NCBI GenBank assembly: GCA_036873755.1
Contig: JAVTVY010037101.1
Span: 1-64,000 of the forward strand
Length of the DNA: 64,000 bases
Origin: Hanleya hanleyi
Taxonomy: Eukaryota; Mollusca; Polyplacophora; Lepidopleurida; Hanleyidae
Direction of reading: 5' to 3'
Part shown: in pieces, positions 1-11,200 of the stretch
Numbering within the stretch: position 1 is the stretch's first letter
Layout of the letters: every line of letters starts with the position of its first letter
Program-made: the position numbers and the translations under genes
The notes under the pieces: model-generated
The model's database searches: none
Seen by the model: only the letters and a program-made list of their open reading frames with translations
Told to the model about the DNA's origin: nothing

Positions 1-2036
1 CAATAGCTGAGTTAATGACCCATAACACGGTAAATGACATGTTACTTCAAGACTAAACGACCTAATCGATTATATTAGAAGGTGGATAAAGGAATTACAG
101 GACGTATTTCTACAATGAGGCTAGTTGGCCTGTCACAGGTTGGCAGCTCAACTAATAGCATTTTGACAAACAACAGTAATAAGCACTATAGCAATTTGAG
201 GAAAAATATTTAATATGCCCTTTTATCGGCTGTTGAAAGAGTTGCATATAGCCTGGAATCCATTAACTGCGTGAATGACATTGCAGAGATTTTCAGGCTG
301 ACGTTCTCGGGAGAGAATCCATAGACTTATCCGAATTCTCAATAGATTGAGTATGAGATCCGTTAGAATTTCAAGCTTCAGATCGTCAGAGAAATCCCAT
401 AGGTTCAGGCCACAAGTTTCTCTCGGCAATTATAAAACGACATGAAATATGACAAATAGAGCTCATAAAGCTATGCATATTTATAGATGTTCGATTATTT
501 CGAGAAATCCAAATGAGGGATACTCGTTTCTCAGATCCTGGCTATCCAAGAAATAGGATTGTGGCTCTAAAATACCAATCAGCGAACGGAAGTTCTATCG
601 TCATGATGCTGATTCAAGTTATCATAAAAGACAATAGAACTGCTGAAAATAGAATGTGCAATGAAGAAGAAGTTTCGTCATATCCTTGACCGAACCCTTT
701 CATATTTTTGGCAGCGTCACTCTCCTGTTTAAATCCGGTGACAACGCTCCTGTATATCTCCAGATTCCTGCTATTTTTGTGATTCCAGTATATCCACACA
801 CAACAAGAGTTCGTTAAAGGGGACGTAAACTCTGCGGTAAAACACCGCGGGAATTATACAAGAGTCCCGATAGATTAAAAAAATCGTGACAAATATTTTT
901 TCTCATTTTTTTCCAATGAATGAGACAGACGCAAACATAGAAAATACCGTGATTTGGAATTTCTTGGGGTCGCCGCCATGTTTATTTTGAGCAGGATTTT
1001 TATCCAATGGGAAAGCGTGAAATTCAGTTGTGCCGATAATCTCCTACGTCATCGGACATTCTCTGCGTCGAGATAACATGGCCGCATATGGTCGTTTTCA
1101 TGCACTCCTCCGTTCCCCGACTAACGGAGGCAATGTTATAGATTAGCTTTGATGTAGAATACGGCCTGATTCTAGCAGATATTCTACGATGCCGGGCTGC
1201 TCTGCATTTGGCTTCACAATGTACCAGGTAATCCCGACACGTCGCACTATCGTCCTCGTTCATGTTTGTAAGCTACGGTCTCGAATACTGCACCTTCAAT
1301 TGACGCGTTTTTACCTCCAGAGACAGAAGAACTAGTGTCCGCTGACGTCACGATTCTTCAAACATGGAGGCCTCTATGTTATTCCAGTGTAACGAAGTTA
1401 AAACGTTCAGTACTGCTTTGAAAAAATTGTAAAAAAATATCTGATACACGATTTGGATTCTATGAAGAAAAAGCTTTAACTGGCCATGCACGGTTCACCA
1501 GAGCTTACGTTCCCTTTAATAATATATGTAAACATCCGGGTCTTTGTCCTCAGCGCTGGTATAAGGTAAAATAATCTTGATTTCAATTCACGCAATGACT
1601 TTCACAGGTCTAAGACCTTGTGCGACATTTTAATTAAACATCCGCCGGAGAAGTAGCATTACGAATGGCCCCCGGGACTGAACGCAACTTGAGAGCAAAA
1701 TACCAAATTAGCCACTGAAAAAAAATGTACCGGCTGTAACTAGAAGAAGCCGCGTATCACGCCAAGAGCTGAAATGTGGTTATAATTTCCGTTTAGCGAG
1801 GTTCCAGCAATTGTACCTCCACTAGATAGCCACCCAAGTGGAGAAGTTTGCCACAATGAAACCCAAACACCATACCAACCAGCAACCAATAGATCTGGTG
1901 ACTATGTTCAGATTATACTGGATCAGCGTTATTCGGATAATACAACAAGACAGCATTGTGTGACTCGATATTTCTACATCTGTTATGTCATTATCAAGAG
2001 TAAACGATGGTTTCGCGTACATTCGTTTATTCTTGA
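1..2036. other. unassigned region upstream of first RT-element fragment
   Basis: No recognisable gene family or repeat was identified here apart from the short minus-strand ORF at 1024-1263. Composition is AT-rich with scattered short ORFs that look like chance. A similar but unlinked short ORF at 614-799 (minus) has no recognisable motif. Confidence 0.4.
1024..1263 (-). CDS. unassigned 79-aa ORF
   Basis: This minus-strand ORF starts at an ATG at 1263 with an in-frame stop upstream and ends with TGA at 1024. The middle and C-terminal part is rich in Arg, Ser, Thr and Tyr (motifs such as RIRPYSTSKL and DVGDYRHN) and reads more like conserved coding sequence than the neighbouring frames. I do not recognise the family. 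It could be a single exon, a fragment of a transposon-encoded protein, or chance. Confidence 0.2.
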   Translation of the reverse strand: MNEDDSATCRDYLVHCEAKCRAARHRRISARIRPYSTSKLIYNIASVSRGTEECMKTTICGHVISTQRMSDDVGDYRHN

Positions 2037-2595
2037 TTACAAGCGTCTAGTCCGTCATTCATAACTCAGTCGTCGTCCATTAAAGAATATCCTCGTCCAT
2101 AATCCAAAGACCTATTCCATATTCCATATAACAGTATTAGCACCAAATTCAAAAGGACAATCATAGTATACATAAACATAGGCTAATTTCCTGCAAGAGA
2201 GAAGCGGTCAACAGTTTTCAATGATGGAATATTGAGTCATACCATGCTGTCTTGCAGTATTTTCGGAGTTACACTATTATACTCTTCTTCATTGCCCTCA
2301 GATAGTTTATTTGCATAATATCCACAATACACGAATAGTATGGATTAAGAATACTGATCAGCGATACGGATTTGATATTTTTGGAACATCATGATGTCTT
2401 GCCGGCATCATTGAAAACTGTTGACCGCTTCTCTCTTGCAGGAAACAAGCCTATGTTTATGTATATTATGATTGTCTTTTTGAGTTTGGTGCTAATACTG
2501 TTATATGGAATATGGAATAGGTCTTTGGATTATGGACGCGGATATTCTCTAATGGACGACGGCTGGATTATGAATGACGGACTAGACGCTTGTAA
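2037..2595. mobile_element. inverted pair of PLEx 3' tails (fold-back unit)
   Basis: Bases 2037-2229 are the 3' terminal tail of the PLEx RT element in minus orientation, and 2336-2595 is the same tail in plus orientation. The unit therefore begins TTACAAGCG and ends CGCTTGTAA, and its arms of about 190 bp pair across a spacer of about 100 bp. The same tail follows the RT coding region at 22573-24929, which identifies its origin. No coding sequence is included. It could be two tail-to-tail insertions or a fold-back derivative that moves as a unit. Confidence 0.75.
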
Positions 2596-2639
2596 GTCAT
2601 TCTAAAAGCATAACAGGCAACCACGCACATAATTTTTAT

Positions 2640-3450
2640 ACGCTCATCAATATACACGGTCCTATACTGCGATCACGATTTCCGTCCGTCTCTCTGTCTG
2701 TTCGTCTCTTAACTTTTCTTCTTTCGTGCGATATCTCCAGTTTCATGTTATGGACTGGTACCAAACTACAATACCCATGGGCCTAAGAGGAAGCATATTC
2801 ATTTGAGGTCAAAAGCTCAACGGTCAAGGTCACCCAGATTGAAAATACAATAAATCATTGAAAATTGTGTTGTGTTTATGCTTTTAGTACAGTTCAGACT
2901 CTAAGTGGATTGTGATAGCAAAGAAGCCTAAACCTATTGATTTTTACCCCTCTACCAAGTTTGGCCTAAGGGTATTGTCTGCTCGGACCGTCCGTTCGTT
3001 TGTCCATCTTGCTTGTTAGCACAAAATCATCTGAAGGCTTTCTAAATGCATATAACATATTCAACTAGCGATGGGTCAGAAGCCTAGTGAAGATTACTGA
3101 CATTGATCTATTTATCTAGGCGCAAATTTGAGTATTGATGATAACTTTTGAAGGATTACATCTAGGCTTTTCGAATTCATACTGCATATGCAACTGGTGA
3201 TTGACTAGAAGCCTTTCCAATTCGATTGACCCTCGCCTATTTTATGAAGGTCAAATTCTAGTTATTGCAGTATCTGGGGGGATCATGGCTTGGCTACAGT
3301 ACACATGAAACTTGTGATTAATTGGAGGCTATTCAAGTTGACCGACCTTGACCTACTTCATCAAGGTCAATGCAAGTTAATACAATATGATAAAAAGGGT
3401 TTTAGGCATGCAGGGGGCATATTGAGGCCCATAAGGCTCTTGTATTACTA
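2640..3450 (+). repeat. degenerate tandem-core repeat with TGACCTTGA/TCAAGGTCA motifs
   Basis: The segment opens with a CCGTCCGTCTCTCTGTCTG-type block and continues with degenerate units of roughly 120-150 bp. The units carry paired TGACCTTGAC and TCAAGGTCA words and AACTTGTGATTAATTGG-like strings (clearest at 3300-3400). This resembles the tandem-core repeats common in molluscan genomes. Unit boundaries are blurred. Confidence 0.45.
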
Positions 3451-3559
3451 TCCACATTCCATTAGAATTTCAATAGAAATTTTAATTTCTATTGCAAGAT
3501 CTATGGCGTTTCCTAACTTCGTGCCTGACAAAACTCCACGCCCTAGGTAACGGATGCGC

Positions 3560-4690
3560 CGCGTATAGAAGAATACGATTTTTCTCTATTGCAGTGATTT
3601 CCATCGCATTATATGAAATTATTTGATAAAAATGCTATCACACTGGCATAATGTTAAAGTAAAGACCTGTCATCTCGACCCCGTCTCACCTCTCTATCCA
3701 ATCCTTTTAACAGTGTAGAATCAGAAGCCAAAACTTCATCTTCAGATTGTATCTGTCTGAAATAAAAAATAAGTACGTTTCGTCAAAAAAATATCTGTCA
3801 CCTCGGTTTGTTAGTTGAAATTCTATTTATGGATAGATATGCAGATTTAAAATCAGTTCTCCGATAATAACAAACACGGCTATGGGATTTAAACTTCAAT
3901 TAGAGCTTGTGTGAGATTTTAAATTATTAAATGGAATCGAGAATTGCCGCATTGATATAATTCTATAGACCATTGAAAATCTTATCCTGATGAACGATTT
4001 CATAATGGAATTAGTTCTGCAGCAGCTGATTCCCTTAAAATATTGCGAAATGGACAGGACTGCAATAGGCCTATAATACCATCAATGGCATTTATCAATT
4101 TGTCACAGAGCTGCATAATCAATCAAAAATATGGAAAAACATAACATTTGTATTTTTCTTGAGCTATTAGGGAAACTAAGTGATCTGAAGCGAAAAACTT
4201 CACATAGGAGGTTATGCATCAAATATTGTTTGGATGCAATAACCTTGAAAACAATATCAGGTAAAACTCACCAGATATTATTTATTTTATTCGAATGTTC
4301 TGTATTACCACGATCATAGGGTACACGCGTCTAGTTGTATGTGCAATTGTACGGTACGCGAAAGGCTTGAATTTAAGAGGTTAATCGTACATAAATCCAT
4401 TCGTTCATTCTTACTGTAACATTTACTGAATCCGCTTTTGATCGATTACCACTATCACGAATGACCGTATCCAAGTACAGTTACAGGTCGGACAACAAAA
4501 CCGCACAGCCTGATGTAGTACTAGGTGTGTAAAGGCGATAGATCATACATTCACTAATGTGCCGCCGCCAACAAAAGAATTCTCGCGTCAATAACGCAAA
4601 AAGATTTTTTTTGTTTCAATTCCAAGTATTGAGAAAAAAATCGAAAGAAAAGTTTGTTTCTCGCAAGAGAGAAGCGGGCAACTGTTTTTA
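3560..4690. other. unassigned AT-rich region
   Basis: No gene, tandem repeat or transposon end was recognised in this stretch. Near 4640-4690 there is a short degenerate match to the GCAAGAGAGAAGCGG block of the PLEx tail. Confidence 0.35.
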
Positions 4691-4713
4691 AAGATGATAG
4701 GATGACATCTTGG

Positions 4714-4871
4714 TGTACAATAAAAGCGTACCTGAGATACAACACATATCACGAATCGTTAGATTCTTGATATGTGCTTTAGAATAGGTTTACCAGAAGA
4801 CTATTCTGTGAAGTCATGTGACGCAGTCAGTATGTCGGCACCTCTTCCCACTTCCCTTATATGTGTTGTAA
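4714..4871 (+). mobile_element. partial copy of sister tail-only element (R400)
   Basis: This matches the 3' part of the repeat of about 405 bp found whole at 44735-45138 and 61816-62226, in the opposite orientation. It runs from a GTACAATAAAAGCG block to the terminal TATGTGTTGTAA. Like the PLEx tail it ends in TTGTAA and carries related internal blocks, so it is read as the tail of a sister RT-element family. Confidence 0.6.
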
Positions 4872-5190
4872 TTTCAAGCATTATTTGAGGATTCGGCTAC
4901 TTGCACTTCAAAATATTTACCCTTCTATAGGGGTTTGCATATTTTCTGGACAACCGGCTAAATATAGTAACATCCTGAAAGCATATGTTCCGTTTTCCAG
5001 ATACAAATTTTTCCTATCTCCCTGGATTAATTCCTCAAGTGTATGTTGAAAGCCCACTGGAGTCTGTATGACAAGGGATTGAAAATTATTGTTGTACATA
5101 ATTTTATTGATGGGTAATACGCGTGATACAGGTTTTCAAAGTTGCATATCGATAATTTTCGTCCACTCAGGACAACAAAACATTATTCAA

Positions 5191-5674
5191 GAAACTACAA
5201 ACAGGGCTATACCACCATGCGCCGTTTCTCAAATTTGGTGCACGCAGATAGCAAAATGCGAGCTTAGCGTGCAAGATCTATGACGTTAAGTTTCGTAACT
5301 TGTATCTAACTCCTCTTATCCCGGGACTAGGGGTCGTATGAACCATGTACTTCAAGATCATGATGATGTTTATATGAACAGTCACAATCAAAGCGTGACT
5401 GAGATACATCATTCTCTAGATGACGACTTTACAACGAATATCATATGGATTAAGAATACTAATCAGCGATACGGATTTGATATTCTTGGAACATCATGAT
5501 ATCTTGCCCGCATCATTGAAAACTGTTGACCGCTTCTCTCTTGCAGGAAACTAGCCTATGTTTATGTATACTGTGATTGTTTTTGCATTTGGTACTGATG
5601 CTGTTATATGGAATATTGAATACGTCTTTGGATTATGGACGCGGATATTCTTTGATGGCTGACGGCTGAATATT
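5191..5674 (+). mobile_element. 5'-truncated PLEx copy (C-terminus and 3' tail)
   Basis: The first 100 bp match the end of the PLEx RT coding region (compare 22440-22575) but are out of frame and mutated. The rest is the 3' tail up to the GACGGCTGAATAT block. It abuts reverse-oriented tail fragments at 5675. Confidence 0.7.
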
Positions 5675-5863
5675 ATACAAGCGTCTAGTCCGTCATTCAA
5701 TATTCAGCCGTCGTCCATTAAAGAATTTCCCCGTCCATAATCCAAAGACCTAATTCATATAAGAACATTAGCACCAAATTAAAGGCATAATTACAAGCGT
5801 CTAGTCCGTCATTCATAATTCAGCCGTCGTCCATTAGAGAATATCCGCGTCCATAATCCATAA
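5675..5863 (-). mobile_element. two short PLEx tail fragments, minus strand
   Basis: Bases 5675-5790 and 5791-5863 each start with the TTACAAGCGTCTAG-type terminus (the first slightly mutated) followed by tail sequence in minus orientation. With 5191-5674 they form a tail-to-tail palindrome around GACGGCTGAATAT and ATATTCAGCCGTC. Confidence 0.65.
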
Positions 5864-6828
5864 ATCAAAGTACTTAAAGTACTGATGTCGGGTTTACTTG
5901 AATTGTATTCACTGTGGCGTTTAAGATATAGTAATGTAGAAATGCATAGATAATTGGAAGCATAAGCTGTGATAACTTACTTTGTATAGAGTGGCAAATA
6001 ATATTATGTTTGCCGATGCAAAGTCTATACTGTTCCAAAGAAACTCCCATTTTGTTATATGCAGTAGTTTACTGTGTATGGTTCAAATTTTTTCTTTCAG
6101 TTCAATACCTGTTTCAACACCTGTTTCAAACTCCTGTTTTCAATACCTGTTTCAACTCCCGTTTTCAGCAAAATAGATCAACTCAAGATTGCTACAGCTC
6201 CAAGACTGTTTCGCTTTTAACACCCCCAGATATATCAACTCCACCGTCATTTATTTCCTGCAAAAAAAATCTTCTTCAAGACTGGACGGTCACTGTCGCC
6301 TGTCGGTGTGCTATCACTCCCCACACAGTCAGGTTGTTGACGCACAACTTTGATTATCAGATAATTACGAATTTGTCTACATTATAGAGAAGTAAGCTTT
6401 TGAAAAGAACTCATCTGTGATAAATAATAAACTTAACCACAATCACTGCTCAAAGACGAATTGCCGGATCTGAACAACGATAGATCTGATCAACATCGGG
6501 TGTGGAGAATGGACCGTGGAGAATGACCCTTCCCGCCGTAACAAGTGATACCGGATAAAATAGAATGGAAAGGCAAATTTTAAAAGAAATTGGAAAGATC
6601 AACTTTACTGCGATAATGTTCACATTATCAAGTTAAATGCACAAGCTACCGTGCATTGTAAATATGTTTATGACTGTCAGACAGAAGAACGACACTTTTT
6701 TATGAATGTTGTAAGGGGCATCAAATGAGAACAGTCTCCGGGCAGGAGATCAAAACTACACATGTGCAGAAGAAAAAAGAAAAACTGAAGAGTGATACTA
6801 ATGTAGGGTTTACCCTTGGTAAACCCGA

Positions 6829-7026
6829 CAATCATAGTATGCATAAAACTAGGCTAATTTCCTGCAAGAGAGAAGCGGTCAACAGTTTTCAATGATGCCA
6901 ACAAAACATGTTGATGTTCTAAAAATATCAAATCGATATCGCTGATCAGTATTCTCAATCCATATGATATACGTTCTAAAGTCGTTATCTAGAGTATGAT
7001 GTGTCTCAGTCACGCTTTGATTGTGG
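6829..7026 (-). mobile_element. PLEx copy P4, left part of 3' tail
   Basis: Minus-orientation PLEx tail, from the CATAGTATGC block to the CACGCTTTGATTGTG block. The continuation of the same tail resumes at 12831 (TGTTTATATGAACAC...). The two parts are contiguous in intact copies (61100-61160), so everything between them inserted later as one piece. Confidence 0.75.
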
Positions 7027-7740
7027 CCCTTATAAAAAAAAACCACGGTAAAAAGTATGGTAAAAAAACCACGGTTTTTTGGGACAGGTAATTACCATAC
7101 AAATTACCGTGGTAATTACCATACAAAACCGTGGTAATTACCATACAAAACCGTGGTAATTACCATACAAAACCGTGGTAATTACCATACAAATTACTGT
7201 GGTAATTACCATACAAAACTGTGGTAATTACCATACAAATTACCGTGGTAATTACCATATAAAACCGTGGTAATTACCATACAAATTACCGTGGTAATTA
7301 CCATACAAAACCGTGGTAATTACCATACAAATTACCGTGGTAATTACCATACAAATTACCGTGGTAATTACCATGGTAATTACCTGTCCCAAAAAACCGT
7401 GGTTTTTTTACCATACTTTTACCATAGTTTTTAACCGTGTTATTCATCCAATCCTGGGATTCACCGTGGTATTTACCTTACTATTAACCTACAAATTACC
7501 ATGGTATCTACAAACCATTCACCATAAATTACCAAATTATCATATTCTGCCTCATGCAATTAGCATACAATTTTTTTACCATACTTTTATCATGGCTTTT
7601 TAACCGTGGTAATCATCCAATCTTGGGATTCATTGTGATATTTTACCTTACAATTAGTCAACAAATTACCATGGTATCTAAAACACACTCCCCATAAATT
7701 AACAAATTATCATATTTTTTCGCCATGCAATTTTCTACAG
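7027..7740. repeat. left subterminal repeat array of the BEN element
   Basis: From 7085 to 7385 there are about a dozen units of 20-22 bp built on GTGGTAATTACCATAC, itself nearly palindromic. The array is bounded by inverted copies of TTTTTTGGGACAGGTAATTACC (7070) and its complement (about 7378). Two further direct units of about 170 bp follow at 7395-7735 (CATCCAATCYTGGGATTCA blocks). Such arrays are typical transposase-binding regions; this is inference. Confidence 0.7.
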
Positions 7741-8112
7741 ACAATTGTTCAAAATCGAATATAATGGTCTCTAAAAGAACTGTATCAGAATGAGTATTGT
7801 TAATGGTAAACTTTTAAGAAAATGATGGCTGTGTGGAGATAAAGTGGGGTTCCACAAACAATGAAACTGTGATTCTGCAACAGCAACTCTCGAATTCACT
7901 GCAAATGCAACTCATCGGATAAGAAAGTGCAGACTTATTTCCCAGGAACGAATAAAAGAAAAAATGGTTGGGTGAAGTTTCAACTGATTTAATGAAGCAA
8001 GACAAAATATTTATACAGTAAACATGATATATGTGAGTCGGTCTTTCCTTGTGTGTCTGTTTCCTATACTAAAGTAACAATCAATGTTATCCCCTCATTT
8101 CTTCAGCTGTCT

Positions 8113-8207
8113 TCATTTCAAATTCTTTGCAGCGTTGTTAAGTTTCTCTCTCATGAAGAACTTTATCTCCGACAATGTCTTCTGGTGGAATTGTTGCTGC
8201 ACTGAAT
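8113..8207 (-). CDS. BEN-domain exon, second half and stop
   Basis: Acceptor TTTTTCAG at 8210-8208. Joined to the previous exon the frame reads ...REIANSVQQQFHQKTLSEIK and continues for 16 residues to TGA at 8115-8113. This gives the C-terminal helices expected at the end of a BEN domain. The exact phase match across the intron supports the model. Confidence 0.65.
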
Positions 8208-11200
8208 CTGAAAAAGAAAGAAATATATACTATAGATAAACTGCAGATATTATACCCCAAGCTGTAAACTGACCAACATAGAATTACATCTTTTAAAGGG
8301 AGGTAACTCAATTCTATGATTCGTGTCAAGTAACATAATACAGCGTATAAATAAAGTGGTACCACTGACTGAATAATCAACACAAGAGAATGTTCTTATC
8401 ATTTTAAGATGGCCACATCAACCAGGTCTACATCTTTCAAAGGGAGGTAACTCAAGTCTATGATATTTGTCAAGTAAAATAATACAGCTTATTATTAAAG
8501 TGGTAACATTGACTGAATAGTCAACAATAGAGATGGTTCAATATAATTGATGGGGACATAACCAGGTCTACAAAGATGGGAGCAGAGTAATAAACGCATA
8601 ATGATTCTGAGGAAAAATTGTGCGACGGGGTGCGATGGTGTAACTCTTTCCAGGTTGCCATGAGTTCAAGTGTAGTTATAATGGACCCTATGCATACCAG
8701 TCTATGGAAATGGCCCCTACAAGGAACTGACCTCAACTGAGAGAAGCTGATGTGCATATAGGCTTTATTCAGGTTGATTTTTTTATTGCCACCAATTAAT
8801 TTTCACAAAAAAGTGTCTGTTATACTTACTTGCAATCTCCCGGACATGACTGGGATCCATGCCTGGCTTTGCTTGGAGGCCCCCGGTTCGCTTCCCCCCG
8901 CCAACAGAATGCATGGATAGAAACTCGTCACGATACAGAGCTTGAAGGAGGGTGTTCATCATCTTCCTCGAGTCTTAAAATTCCAGAAGATATGGAAAAC
9001 TGAAATGGCAAAATTTGATGCAATGGATTAGTCCCATCAATGCCTTTTATTTCAATTCAATTCTATGAAAATAATCTGTATGTATTTGATATGCACAGGG
9101 AAAACAATATCATATGTGATTCAATTTGCAAGTAACAAATAGCCGAGAATGGTCATGCTTATCAGTGTTGTGTGAAAAGAGAAGTGAAAATACAAAAAAA
9201 AAAACTGAAAAGACAAGATATGATGTAATACGACATTACGTTAGTCCCATGAATGAGACTTTTTAGGAAAATAAGTTGCAGATTTTATGTTGTATGCATA
9301 AGAAAACATTATCGCATCTCATTCAATGTTTAAGTAACAAATAGCAGACAATATTCATGCTTATCAATGAATTATGAAGCTTACATTCCCAAAATGTGAA
9401 AACAGCTTACCAAAGATTCTTCACCTGCCTCCGATGTGTCTTCCGTGGTCACCCATTCCATTCCATCTCTAGAAACATCGACAACGACTGGGCTGGTGTC
9501 AGATGTTGTCGGGGAGGATGGTCTCACTGTGACACAGTGGTCGTCTTGGTGGTGGATCGTTGACTCACTGGGGCTTACAGTAGCGAGATGCTGGGTTGGC
9601 AGACTGGTTCGTTGTTGGGGCTGAAGTAAATCGGATAACTTTTCCACCAAGGATGGAAGACCTGAAAAGAGAAATATTCATGGTTTTATAATTTATATGC
9701 CATATGGGTACATTCCAAACTTAAAATCAATTAAGAGTTCAAACCAAGGCATAATGAGGTAAATATGCTGGATTCTATACCCCGGTTGCTATGGTTCACA
9801 TAATTTATAGAGCCCGCCTGTTTACTAACTACGATACGAGTGAGTTCAAATCAACGTCGCACCAGTTATATTTCAGCAACACGGCGACGACAACCCCTTT
9901 CACAATATTGATAATTTCTTAACTTTGCTAAATATAACGAGCTTACTATTTATGAAATTTGTTACTATAGAGAGCTTGCTATTCCCCAATTTAGTCGGGT
10001 CTTACGACAAGCATACTGGGACTGAGGCCCTATTCCTTTTAACGACACCTAGCAGCCCCACGGGGCTAACTACGATACAAATTTTACTTAAGGAGAATTA
10101 CTTGGTAAGACTTTCGATTAATTCCTCCAAATTCAACTAACCGGCAAGGGAAGAAACTGTAGTCACTAAGGATTCATTCGTTGCCCTGAGGGCCTTTTTT
10201 GTTTCCTGAAGGTCTGCGACTGCCCGCTGTAGATCAGCTACTTCTTTCCGCAATTCTGCTACCTCTGACTGTGATTGCGATGTCACCTGTTCGTGAAAAG
10301 GACAATTTGTATATACAATTTACAATAATACAAAATACATATTTTGATTCAAATTACTGTTTCAGTACTGTACATGTAGAAATTAACGTTTCACAATATT
10401 ACAATTATTAACATGTACAGTATGTCACTGAAGGTTTTGGAAATGGTTCTATTATTCATGTAGTCAAGTACATGTACCTGGCCTGTTATCTAATAAAAAA
10501 ACCCAAATATTTGTGACATCAATTCTCTCTGTTCATGTCTTTTACCAATGTTATGCATGCTGGTTTTCTCCTTATAAAATGGTGCAACCACTATATCATT
10601 ATTTTCAAAACTTGATAATTATTATTCTTCAAGTTTCAGTCAAACAATTAGTCAAACAATCAAGAGATACAAAATGTTTTTACTAACATATAATTTTCAT
10701 TTTTTTGAAGTTGTCGATATCATAGAACCATATTATAATCTCTATGTTTGCACATTTTTGGTGTTTAAGATACATGTTTCGCAATCAAGTTTCATTTATA
10801 AACACAACCTTTGCCAATGCTGGCTTTGTGCACAATAAAAAAATGTTGACTCAGCAAGTTTTTGTATCATAAAACAATTACATAGACAGACAAAATAAAT
10901 ACTCACTGCTAAATCTCAAAACTCGGGCTGCAACTTTCTGGACTTTGCCATTCTTCATTGGACAGTTGACTTGACAATGACACACAGTGTCAATGCCCCA
11001 GCCCCAGGTATCGTTGTTCATATCATTGTTGTTGTTGTTGCGGCATTTCCATAATCCGCCACCCCGGTCCGCTCGACGAGTAACACCATGAACACAACAT
11101 CATATTCATTGTTGAGCTACTCAGTTTAGTCGATCAAACGATCAACTTTGCTTGACCACACAGTAGGCCAGCTGGGTTACAGTGAAGAGTCAAAACAACG

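Noticed and set aside
7085..7385. CRISPR-like regular repeats
   Set aside because: Repeats have no unique spacers and are eukaryotic transposon subterminal units; no cas genes.
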